Shown in pieces: positions 9,620-19,804 of a stretch of DNA of 64,000 nucleotides. Source of the stretch: Diplonema japonicum (taxonomy: Eukaryota > Euglenozoa > Diplonemea > Diplonemida > Diplonemidae). The stretch covers positions 372,001 to 436,000 of the forward strand of contig OZ025669.1 of the NCBI GenBank assembly GCA_964019335.1, in the 5' to 3' direction. The translations under genes and the position numbers were made by a program. Each line of letters starts with the position of its first letter. The stretch's first letter is position 1. The notes under the pieces were generated by a model. It had not been told where the DNA came from. It made no database searches and saw nothing but the letters and a program-made list of their open reading frames with translations.

Positions 9620-11871
9620 TTATCCCCGCTGTTTGCGTGATGGCTTGTTGCTCCCACTGCTGGCGACCATCGACTGTGACATGGGGTCCATACCTGCGAC
9701 TTGTTCTAGGATAAGAGCTTGGAGTTTAGCATCGTCTTCCAGTGTCGTGACTAGGGATCTGTAGTGCGCGAGGGGTATGTCTGTCTGGACCTCTGCATGG
9801 ATGGTGATGTACTGGGAGAGGTCTTCTATGTCGCCTCCCCACCACGGGCCGTCTACGCACTGTGAGGACTTGATGACGAGCTCCACAACCTTTCCAGGCA
9901 AACAGGTGGCCAGCATGTCGAACAAGGACTGCACCTTCGGTGCTTTCTCGCCTTGAAACGACACAATAATGTCATCCTCATTGGCTAGCCCGTCGAGGCT
10001 CCCCCCTGGCTTGATGTGCAATAGGCGGAGACCTTCACCGTCGTTGAACTCAGACACCTCAACGCCAAGGGTAGGCTCCAAGGTAGGCAGCAGTTCCTTT
10101 GCTTCTTTAACCTCCCTGCACAATCCTTGGTGTGCGTCGAGGTGCCGTGCTTGGTACAGAACGCCGCATTCCTCGCAAGCAGCATTTCTTGAAGGGCATT
10201 CTGAAGACATGTGTTCTGGCATCGCATATGCTCGCAGCACCATCAGGCATATCTTGCACTCCACAGGTCTCTCAGAGCATTCTCTATCAATATGCTGGAA
10301 ATACGATTGTTTCGTGACTTTTGCTCTGCACCGGTCGCACTGCTCCGTGTCGATGACATTCTGCGGCACGACAGGCTTCGCCATCCCCTTCTTCTTCTTG
10401 TTCCGCTTTCTGACGATCTCCAGCTCTGCCTGCAGCATACGCTGCTCTTCCTGTAGTGTGTTATGTGTTGTGTTCAGGTTTTTTTTTGACCACACCTCGA
10501 TTCGAAGTCTCACTTGCTTTAAGTCATCTGCTTCTCTATCCGCTTTGTACTGCAATAACTGGTTGACCTTATTCCTGTGACAGGTTTGTTATATAATAGT
10601 AGTGCATACTGCATGGCTTCGAGTTCAGCTTCGTTCCGCACAGTCTGCACTTGTACCTCGGAAGCACTTATTTTGGCATGTAGCTGTGCAGCCTCTCTGG
10701 CTTCTTCTGCTGAAAGGAACGAGCGTTCCGCCTCGTTTCGCTCTTCCAGCGCCTTCAGAGCAGCTTTACTGACGCCCTCTTCTCGCAGATGGAGGAGGTC
10801 GGAGAGCCTGTTTATCTCCCTCGCTTGGTTCTTCAGGTTCCATGAATCGTTGTGGAACTTTGTGGCCTCCTCGCCTTCGTGCGCTTGGTGAGTCAGTGTC
10901 AGAGACTCATGCTGCTCTTCCAAAGCTACAAGAAGCCTGGAGACCTTCACTTTCTTCACGAGCAGTTCCCGTCCAACTAAGAAGGTGTTCAGCTGTATCC
11001 GTGCGCTCCACCGATCGACCTCCATGCGTCGCCATTCTAAAGCTTCTTCCAGAAGCAGTGCCTCTGCAGCTGCCTCTTGGGTTCTGTCAAGAACGAGCAC
11101 CTCGCGTTCGCACATTAACTGGATTTGTTTGAAGAGCCCGTGCTGGAGGGAGCAGCAGTAGTTGCACTTCAGCGTGCACCAAGGGAGGAGGGACCTCTCG
11201 CAGCGAAGCCGTCTCACTGTCCGGTAGTGCATTTCTTCTTCGGAGATGATAGAGGCGCGGGTGAAGGTTTCGTGCTCGTTGATGCAGGAAAGCTCGAGGG
11301 AGAGCCTTGCGAGGTATTCTTGTTTCTTGAAGTTTTGAACAGCTTGGAAGGTGCTGTCAGCAAGGAGGCAGAGTTCTTGCGAGAGGTGGAGCTCACGACG
11401 GAGGGCAGAAACGTACTCACGCTGTGTGATGTGCTCTTTCGAGAGGGTGTTTGGTGTGTGAGAGTCTTCATGCAAGTATACGATCTCAGTGTAAATGTCA
11501 ACAGCGTGGAGTGTGAAGTCTGTCTTCGCAGGCACCACTGCCACGTCGCCCTTCCCTAGCGAGCACCGCCCCACGGCACTCTCCAGAACCACCTCCCCTG
11601 CGACCACTACGATCGACCACCGCCGCCTGTCGCCTCGTTCCTTTACCGTTCCTCCAAGTCGCATCTTCAGCCTCCCCCTTCCTCCCACCACCACTTCTTT
11701 CACGCCTCCCCCGTCCATCCTCCTTCCTGCCTCCTCCCTTACCCCCTGCCCCACCACATAGAACCTCCCTTCCCTCTCGTTGTAGTAATCACGAGGCCTC
11801 TTCACCGGAAGCGCCGTTGTCACCCATGAAGGTTCTAAAGGGTTGCATCCTGCGCTGCTTGGACGTGTCAT
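9620..11871 (-). CDS. Cupin-like / coiled-coil / TRAF-type zinc finger / PDZ protein
   Basis: 738 residues from two exons, 10610-11871 and 9620-10574. The 35-bp intron (10575-10609) has donor GTATGC and acceptor CACAG; joining there runs one coiled coil straight through. Domains in order: a basic N-terminus; a small beta-rich segment (about 83-130, WSIVVVAGEVVLES then GKGDVAVVPAKTDF) that reads like a cupin barrel half; a long coiled coil (about 150-480); clustered Cys/His pairs (CDRCRAKV, CKICLMVL, CEECGVLY each followed by His and Cys) typical of TRAF-type zinc fingers (about 495-570); then a PDZ-like fold (GLRLLHIKPGGSLDGL, about 597-665) and a short tail. This suggests a scaffold. I know no single protein with this combination. 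Without the splice, the ORFs would stop just past the coiled coil. Confidence 0.7.
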
Positions 11872-12058
11872 ACACGGAGGGCCCTGGGGCTTGGCCTGCG
11901 GTGTTTACAGTCGGTGGAAAAAAAAGAGAAAAAAAAAAATCGAAAACCATGTTGCTACAAAGTAAAAAAAAAAGAGGGGGAAAAAAAAAAAAAATCCGTG
12001 TGTAAATGCGGAATTTTCAAAGCAAAATAAAACGTTTCTTTCACCCCCTTTCCCCCCT

Positions 12059-12565
12059 TCAATAGATAGGGTTGGATCGGGGGAGGTTGTAGACGTGCTT
12101 ACCAAGCCTTGCAGAGGGGGGCCGGGTCATACGTGCCAGTATGCAAGGAAGGTTGGAGGGGTTGTAGGATTTGTCTATGGGTTGCGGGAGGGGAGAAGGC
12201 TTGATGATGTTAGGACAGTCATCTTTAGTAGGGGGTCGGTAGGCCCGACGAGAGGAAGAAACCGCTTGCTGCGGTGTGAGCTTCTTCAAAAAGGACGAGA
12301 AGTACCCGTCATGGGGTTGTGCAGGGTTGCGAGGGCCCTTTGGCGCACTGTCTCCTTTCACCATTTCAAAGCCGCTTCCCACAGGGCAGCTGTGTGCCAT
12401 CGCCTCACTCCCACTGCATATCAACACAACGCTATTCACAGCAGCCTTCCTCAGCCTGTCTTCTTTCAACATGTTTCGACGAAGCCCCGTCCCACAGTAA
12501 TAGCAAAAGAAGACACCAGGGGTGTCCGGACACTTCTGTCCACAAGAACTGCACAAAACTTGCAT
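12059..12565 (-). CDS. Zinc-ribbon protein, unknown
   Basis: 168 residues. I chose the ATG at 12565, because the open frame upstream of it is only simple-sequence DNA with no other ATG. The first 35 residues form a zinc-ribbon pattern: LCSSCGQKCP, then about a dozen residues, then FCYYCGTGL, giving two C-x2-C knuckles. The rest is Pro/Ser-rich and basic, with no membrane segment (KLTPQQAV, YRPPTKDD, RPPSARLGKHVYNLP). Short proline-rich basic proteins next to ciliary genes are sometimes axonemal, but nothing here proves that. No orthologue recognised. The stop is 187 bases from the start of the neighbouring gene. Confidence 0.6.
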   Translation of the reverse strand: MQVLCSSCGQKCPDTPGVFFCYYCGTGLRRNMLKEDRLRKAAVNSVVLICSGSEAMAHSCPVGSGFEMVKGDSAPKGPRNPAQPHDGYFSSFLKKLTPQQAVSSSRRAYRPPTKDDCPNIIKPSPLPQPIDKSYNPSNLPCILARMTRPPSARLGKHVYNLPRSNPIY

Positions 12566-12877
12566 CCCCACCCACCCCCGCCCAACCCCTCTTTTTTTTG
12601 TATTGTCAGGACACAAAAAAAGTTTTCCGGATATTGAACCTGACGAAAAAAAAATCTGTTAAACGCGGTCGGGTTGCAAGGAACCCCAAGCAAAGCACCG
12701 CAGGCTCACTCTCCTAGTTAATTTCTTACTCATTCTTCCCGAGTTTCTCAACTCCGCTTCGTGCCCCAAACACCATGGTGCTGCAAAGAGAACGGGGAAA
12801 AAACTTCCGAGCTAGGAAACGTCGGTCACTACCTAATCGTTAAATAATAAAGAAGGGAGGGGGGAAGGCGGGAAAGT

Positions 12878-13465
12878 TCATCCGCCGCCCCTAGCAAGTT
12901 TATATAGTTTACAGTTTCTTTCGAGCCGCAGAAGCTGGGCTTGTTTCAAAGGACGTGGAGGAGGCAGTTCGCTGGGGGCTTTTTGAGGCTTCGGGAGGGC
13001 ACGGCAGGTATCGCAACTAAACTCAGCCGTATGTTTGTAAGATAGAGAGGTAGTAGACAGTGGACGAAGCGATACCTTTGAAATGTCTAAGTGGCTAAGA
13101 GTCCTGGCGACAGGTGCGGTAGAAGGCCGGTACAATTCCCTTCGCTTCAAATTTGCTGCACGTCGTGACTCGCTACTTTGAGTCGGCTTCACGATAATTT
13201 CGGGCTGTGGTTTCCTTCGATGGGGCGTCTTCCTGTCGTCCCCGTTTTCAAGCTCTAGTTTTTCTACAAAGGTGCTAGCTCCGTTCTTTTTCACGCAATC
13301 GAGGCATCTGTTGTAGAAAGCTCCTAAGGACATGTCATGTCTCCCAAAAGGAAACGGGATATTTTGTGAATACTCTGATTCTCTGCGCGGGGAAGGGGTC
13401 CCCACGTCGCGGTTGCTGCTTCTTACCACGTGCCACCCCCACGCAGGTGAGAGACCGGCCTTCAT
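12878..13465 (-). CDS. Basic, low-structure protein, unknown
   Basis: 195 residues starting at 13465 (MKAGLSPAWGWHVVRSS). It is strongly basic, Ser/Pro/Arg-rich and without membrane spans. Two Cys pairs stand out (CLDCVKKN near residue 54 and CDTCRALPKP near 150) and might bind a metal together. A short motif DMSLGAFYNRCLDC looks structured; most of the remainder appears disordered (PHRRKPQPEIIVKPTQ). It ends in KLYKLARGGG. I do not recognise the family. Codon use and the absence of homopolymers set it apart from the spacer on both sides, which is the main reason for calling it. Confidence 0.55.
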   Translation of the reverse strand: MKAGLSPAWGWHVVRSSNRDVGTPSPRRESEYSQNIPFPFGRHDMSLGAFYNRCLDCVKKNGASTFVEKLELENGDDRKTPHRRKPQPEIIVKPTQSSESRRAANLKRRELYRPSTAPVARTLSHLDISKVSLRPLSTTSLSYKHTAEFSCDTCRALPKPQKAPSELPPPRPLKQAQLLRLERNCKLYKLARGGG

Positions 13466-13726
13466 GTGTAAGATATTCTTTTTTTTTTGAAGGTTGGTTG
13501 ATAGTTTGCAGGGGGGGGGGGGGGGGGAAACTAAAAAAAAAAGATAAAAAGAGAGACAGAGAGATGGATAAATAAATAAAGAAAAAATTAAAAAAAAAAA
13601 AAGAGAAACCCTTTTTTGGTTTTAAACAAAAAAAAAAAAGAATAAAAACCTTATAGAGAAACCTTTTTGGTTTTTTTTCCCCCCTTTTTTTTGTTGTCTC
13701 GGTGCAATATGGTGTTACTAGCGCCG

Positions 13727-13774
<48 letters not shown>

Positions 13775-15372
13775 ATTTTTATATTTCTTCTTTTTTTTTG
13801 CCACATTTAGGAATTCCTCAACAAAATAACCCCTCCTCCCCCCTTTTTTTTATTCTTCTTTTCCTTTGTTTCTTTTTTTCTTTTCTTGCGTCCCTTACTT
13901 CGTCTTTATTTTTTTTTCTTCTTTGTTTTTCGCCATTTTTTATTTTTCTTTTTTTCTCTTTTTCTTAAAAAAAAAAAGTACCCAACACACTCTCTCCCCT
14001 CCCCTCAACAAAAAATCCTTTTTTTTCTTCCTCCTGTCCTGCAACTCTTCTTTTTTGTTGTGGGGGTCCCTGTTTTTTTTTTTTTTAAACCAGTTTTTAT
14101 AACTCCAGTCAGATTTTCAACTATGGGTGTGAATATAATATTTCACTTTTATTTTCACACCACACTAGATTTCAGGCTTTTTTTAAGAGGAAAACAGGTG
14201 CAGGAATGAAAATTACTTTATGAGTGAATATATCAATATCAACGTCAACCATAAGCACTCTCAGTAAGATTTGTAACTTGTAACTTGTAATACCCCACAC
14301 TTTCAAAGCTGACTGACGTTAAATAAAACAACGGATTTAGTGAAAATGGATCCGATTTTCACTTGTGGTGGCATGTTTAGCTCGTTGATGTTACTTCACT
14401 CGCTGCGCTCGTGAAGTCATATACCCACCGTTAAACCACTGCCGCCACGCGTGAAAATCATGAGTCTTTTTTTTTTCTTTTTTTTTTCTCTTTTTTTTTT
14501 CTCTTTTTCTTTGGGTCTAACAGAATCCTCGAAGAATGGGAGGAAGAAACGAAACAAACAGTAAGCTAAGTTCGGAAGGTAAAAGTAAAAAATTAAAAAA
14601 AAAAGAAGAAGAAAAAAAAATGTGGATGGGGACAGAGGGGGGAGGAGGGGGAAATAAATAAAACTTAAAGAATTCGCTGCGGGCTGAGGATCAATGTAAA
14701 GCAACGATATCACCAACAGAAAAACGAAACCAAAAAAAAAAAAAAGAAAAAAGAAAAAGAATAAAAAAGAAAAAGAACCAAAGACCAGTAAGCAAAAGAG
14801 GATGTATATTTAAGGAAGAGGGGCCAGCGCTTGATGGCGCCAACAATAAAAAAAAATATTGAAATAAAAAATAAAAGGAGGACAGCAGCATCATACTGGG
14901 GAATGTTCCCTTTCTACAAGTAGCCCTTTCTTCTTTTGCCGTTTTTCTTTTGGTTCACAGACAAAACATGGAAGAGACCCCTAAATAGAAGGTAAGCAAA
15001 AACCCCTCCTCTCCTACTGCCATACATTCCACTTTCCTTATTGGTCTTCTGTTCTTCATTTTCTTTTTTGCGTCATATCATTTCTTTCTTAAAGGGGGGG
15101 GGGGGGGGTTGGAACTACCATCACGGTGCAGGCAACAAACCAGAGGACACATAGTTAAGAACAGTGAGGGCTAGTTACTCGGCTTTTTTTACGTTAGTTT
15201 TAATAGACCCATCACTTGGCCCATCCCCTTGCTTTCCTCCAGTCACCCATAGTGCTGCTATTAATGGTATCCGCGAGAGGGCAAACAGATACACAGTTCC
15301 TTTCACTTTGACTCGCTTAAGGGGAGGTGCCGTCAAACACCTGAGACCTTGGCCTAAGACCTTGATCTTGCT

Positions 15373-15403
<31 letters not shown>

Positions 15404-15647
15404 GAATCCGGAAAGCCAGAGAGAACCAGGCCCTCTTCTTTGGGAAAAGAAAAAAAAGGGGGGGCGGAAGGAGAGGTTAAAGAAGAAACATGGTTTCCTT
15501 TGTTTTTTTTTTTTTTTTTCCCTTTTTCTTTTTTCCCCCTTTTGTCATCTTTCTTTGTACCGCAACTGAGCAAAGTAAATAATAAAAATAAAAAAAAAAG
15601 GTCGTCGTTTTTTTCTCTTTTTTTTTTCTTTTTTTTTTTAAAACCCA
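13466..15647. other. Gene-poor spacer with A47 run, fold-back and unassigned island
   Basis: 13.5-14.1 kb is homopolymer, including an A-run at 13727-13773. 14.12-14.46 kb contains hairpin-forming DNA (see the inverted repeat). 14.5-15.1 kb shows nothing. An island at about 15120-15380 is open on both strands: the minus reading includes LGQGLRCLTAPPLKRVKV and stops at 15175. It might be an alternative 3' exon of the kinase gene or a non-coding transcript, but I found no convincing junction. Confidence 0.5.
14354..14459. repeat. Imperfect inverted repeat (fold-back element) 1
   Basis: The left arm starts GATTTTCACTTGTGGTGGCA (from 14354). The right arm, read on the other strand, starts GATTTTCACGCGTGGCGGCA (from 14459). 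The arms meet at a GC-rich tip with CTCGCTGCGCTCG inside an ACTTCAC/GTGAAGT stem (about 14393-14417). Total length is about 106 bp. A second hairpin (GGTGTGAA/TTTTCACACC) lies just left, around 14122-14161. It resembles the element at 36836-36958 in size and tip sequence. No ORF is present, so it could be a MITE or a transcript-processing signal. Confidence 0.6.
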
Positions 15648-18600
15648 TCAACAGCTGATGATGCAGTCCCAGCAAGCTGTTCCAGACTGCAGCACCTCTT
15701 CGACACAAATTTCACTGTAAGTGACTCCATCTAGAGAGCCTTCAAGCGTGATATATTCGGGACAGTGCTGTAATAGATTTCGTTTTTTTTTTTTTTTTTT
15801 TTAGGATTTTCTTTTGTCAAACCTCTTTCTGCGGATAGCTCCTAACAACTACAGTGCAAGCTTCTGTGACCCCGTCCATCCTGTACTCTAGCCAGGCTGA
15901 GTCGCCTGTATTCGGGGCAGCATGCCAGCTCCCGGCTGGCCCCACACTTGACCCTGCTTCATGCGCATCTTCGCTTGGCGAACTGGCAGCCTTAGTTGGG
16001 TCAACAGCCAGGTTTGCACCTGAAGCCGAGAACACCAATAGTTGCCGCACCCTCCAGTTACAAGACTGTGAATGGCGTAGTTAAACATTATGTGAAATAT
16101 ATATATAAAAAAAAAAAACATACCTCCAGCAGCCCTTTGGGCTTCACACGCAGAGCCTTGTAAGCGGGTTTAGGTGTACCAAGCAGAGGGTGGCCTGTAA
16201 AAAAAAAAAAAAAAGAAGTAATAGAAGCCACCCACGAACATACATGCTATCAAGGCAGCAAGCGTGACGACAGCTCTTGCTGCTCGCTCCGAGTTGGGTC
16301 CTGGAGGGGTCGTCCATGACAGTTGGGAAGAAGAGATGCCAACGGAGGACAGCTTCGCCACCCCGTTAGTAAGAGTGGCTTGGTCTCCGAAGAAACTGAG
16401 GTTCCATTTCTGCGGATCTGACGCACAAGGCGTTGCAAGCAGAGAGTTGAACCTGCGTAAGGCGACGCTGCTCACAGCGCTCCCACGGGCTACAGGGTCC
16501 GAGCACAGCACACGGTCGATCTGTGTCTTCAGCAACGACACCAACTGCAGCTGGTCCCTGTTGGTCGTCTCTCTTGTTTTGTTGAGTTGTTCGATCTTCG
16601 CGATAAGCGCTGCCTCTTGGTTGGTGACGGCCACTCTCGCCCGCTCCCCCCACGACTCGACTTGCTTAATGGCGATCTGTGATTCTACGGAGCCTATGTC
16701 ATCACTCTGCTCCAGCAGATCAGCAGCTTTTGAGAGTATCTCGGCCCTGTCATTCAGCCTGTCGATCACCTCACCCGCCTCCACCGTCTCCTTGTCAAGG
16801 GACTGCGTCAGGAGACTCTTTACCACATGGTTCTTGAATCTGCCCCTCCTGTGCAGCTGCGTGCTGCATCCTGTGCACATTGTAACCATGCATTGTTCGC
16901 ACTCCGTCTCAGCGGGCTTGTCCTCACAGTGGTCACACAAAGGCACTTTGATGACACCACTGGGGAGCGACTCTATCCCGTCAGTCAGCGTCGTTGCAAC
17001 CCCGCATTGCGGGCATACAAATGATTTTGAAGGCTCGCCAAACGCCCACCCGGAGGTCGCTCTCAGGAGGGAGTGCATCTTTGTGGTGAACTGGTGCGCT
17101 TGTTCTGCACATGGGAAACACAGACAATGGCCACAGTCGAGTTTTCGAGAGTCTTTCGGCGGCCCCAAGCATGCTGGGCACGTGGCAATCGTGCATTGCG
17201 GGTCGTCTTGTTGCATTGTGAGAATGGCTCCCTGCAGAGCAGTGTGCTCTAGCAGTGTGTTCAGAGAGGGTCGGTTTTTATTGATGCACAGCGAGACGAA
17301 GCCCCTCCACGTGAAGGACAGGTCGCCGAGCGTTGCAGGTTCCCTGCCTGATATCTTTTCATGTATGATGTTCTCGATCTTCATGGCACCGAACTCCCTG
17401 AAGGGCATCCTGCCTGAGAGGATGTTGAGCATGATCATCCCGATGCCGTATATGTCGGACTCCTTGCTGCAGCCGTCTTCAAAAACCTCAGGAGCAAGGA
17501 TGGCCTCAGGACGCATGCCGTTTGCGGGGAGGATGAACTCTTTTGTCTCCATCGCACTCCAAGCTGCCCTGACGATCAGAGCTGAACAAACGTCTACTTT
17601 TATCTTGCTGAGATCGATGAGATAGACGTGGTGCGAGTGCAGCTGACCGTGCACTGAGTTGTGCCCATGGAAATAGGTGACGGCTTGGATGAGCTGGCAG
17701 GCTACTCGTTGGGCGTCACCGCCGCCAAGGGCCCCGGTTGTCGCGACATATTTCGCAAGCGACCCGCCTGACTTCGACTCTGTCACCCATGATATCGTCT
17801 TTTTCCCGTCTTCCCAAAGCCCTTTGCAGGACAGAATGTAATGATGCGATAGGGCGAATATAGACTCGCGTATCTGATCGGTGAGGATCGGGGTGCTGTA
17901 TTCATGCACGTCGACTTCATACTCGTGGAGCGCAACAGAGGTGTCACCTTCCTTGGCGGTGGCGAGATACACTGTGAGACGCCCTGACTGCATCATGACC
18001 CCGTGTTTCTCATACCTCCCAAGCTCTTGCGTGTATTTTTTCGCGAGTTTGCTCCGCCATTCCTCGTCGGCGGAGGGAGCCCCAGCTGTTGCCATACACG
18101 GGAAATCCCAGTCGGATGTTTCAGTCTCACGTGCATCACCCATGTGGCCATTTACCCCTCCCCCGCTGTTTCCATTGGTTGCTACAAGGCTGTGGTTTGC
18201 CATATGATTTCTAGGAACTTCCTTCGCTACCAGCTCCGGTACGCTGAGCTCGACCATCTTCATGCGAACGTAAGCTTGGGCAGAGAGGTGCATGTCCCGT
18301 CCGAAGCCGGCGAATATAGGGTGTTTGAGAAGCTCGTCCGCGGTGGGGCGGGTCTTAGGGTCTTTTTTCAAGCATTTCTTAACGAAATCGTGAAAGTCAG
18401 CAGAAAACTTCTTCGCCTTAACCGGCGAGAGGCCCTTCATAGTGGGCGGCTCTCCACGCAGAACGAGGGAGAAGACCTTCACAGGTTTGTGTTTATGGTG
18501 AGGCGGCTTACCGAACGCGCATTCAAGCGCAGTAATGCCCAACGACCAGATATCAGATGCTGATTGATAACCACCTTGAGACAAGGCTTCGGGTGCCATC

Positions 18601-19127
18601 CAGCACGGCGACCCTGCAAAGGTTTGCCCTTTAGTTATACTAGCATCGGGTACGGATATGCCGAAGTCGGAGAGACGGATGTCGCCATTTCGAGATACTA
18701 GTAAATTGGCGCATTTTAGGTCACGGTGTACAGACCCGATTGAGTGAAAATATCGTAGGCCTTCCAATGCCTGCTGGAGGATCGCACATATAAATGTTTC
18801 GTCGGAGATGCCATCGGGGTACACGGAGTTTATGACATCGAGGATGCTGCCGTGAGGGTGGTACTGTAGAACAAGCCAGAGACCGTTCCCGCAGAGGAAG
18901 CTGCCCTTCATGCGGAGGACATTGGCGTGGCAGCTTTTTCGCATCATTGTTGCCTCGTGTGTAAAGTGTTCCATGCTCATTTCGTTATCTAAATTTATCA
19001 CCTTCACGGCAACTTCTTCGTCTAACGGTACACATCTTGCTCTGTACACCACACTGCTTGACCCTTCACCCACCACACCCAACAGCTCATACTGCGCTGG
19101 GTCCCTTGGATACGCCAAACTCATCAT
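15648..19127 (-). CDS. STE20-type kinase + pseudokinase + RING + B-box + discoidin-like fusion
   Basis: 1,105-residue model: exons 16244-19127, 16124-16194, 15823-16065 and 15648-15767; introns of 49, 58 and 55 bp, all in frame. The start is the first of two ATGs at 19127. Domain 1 (about 12-280) is a complete OSR1/SPAK-like STE20 kinase: glycine loop GEGSSS, Lys42, HRD 134-136, DFG 154-156, GSPCWMAPE. Domain 2 (about 365-630) is a degenerate kinase: HRD is HGQ (493-495), DFG is absent, yet LAPEVF and SDIYGIG remain, so it is a pseudokinase. Then a C3HC4 RING (650-708, CPAC, CGHCLCFPC, CPQC), a B-box (731-768), a coiled coil (770-880) as in TRIM E3 ligases, and a C-terminal discoidin-like fold (GSWHAAPNTGDSAWLEY, then EYITLEGSLDGVTYSEI). 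Predicted roles are phosphorylation plus ubiquitin ligation. The last exon could be followed by another; the TGA used is at 15648-15650. Confidence 0.8.
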
Positions 19128-19681
19128 TTTCCTTTCGTCAGGAAGGGGGATGGTGCCACCCCTCACCAACCTCTTTTTCTTTTTTTGTTTCTTTTTCTTT
19201 TTCTTTTTTTTTCCCCTCCCCCTCCGACCCTTTTTTTTTTGGTGTTTTTCTTTTTTTTCTTTTTGCTTGAAAAAGAGAGAAAGCAATAGAAAGTTGTAAA
19301 ATTGATAAATTTCCGGGGGGGGGGGGGGGGGGGGGGTGCTCACTGTGTAAGTGTCAAAAAAGAAGAATCGAGGCAAAGCTTAGGTTGGCTTTAACTTCTT
19401 ACTTTGCACATACAACCTTTTGTTTGAGGTATAGGACAAGAGTGGGTCACAAAAAAAATGGTGATGAACAACGCCCAATAATAAAAAGGTTTTCCCGAGA
19501 AAACTCATTTTCATACATAGGGAAAGGGAGGGAAGCCAAAAAAGAAAGGGAGAAAAAGCCAAGAAAAAATAAATACAGCAAAATTTTTCAGCAAGGGGAG
19601 AGGGGGGGGGGGGGGGGGAAGCAAAGGTAAAAAAAAAAGAATAAAAAAAAATACCTGCGGAAGTAAAGTCCTTACTCAGTT

Positions 19682-19727
<46 letters not shown>

Positions 19728-19804
19728 TATGCAAGGTATGCCAAAAAAAAAAATTATTTTGTTCTCTGGAAAGAAAACCACTCAAAAAAAGAAGAAGGAC
19801 AAAA
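19128..19804. other. Intergenic homopolymer spacer
   Basis: Contains a G-run near 19315-19336, an A-run of about 41 at 19683-19723 and pyrimidine-rich blocks. On the minus strand the block TTTCTATTGCTTTCTCTC with CAAG lies about 140 bases before the kinase start and could be a splice acceptor region. No gene seen. Confidence 0.5.

Noticed and set aside
19128-19376. N-terminal extension of the kinase frame with poly-Pro and poly-Lys
   Set aside because: Pure homopolymer translation; the same happens upstream of many genes here, so the first ATG after the simple sequence was taken instead.
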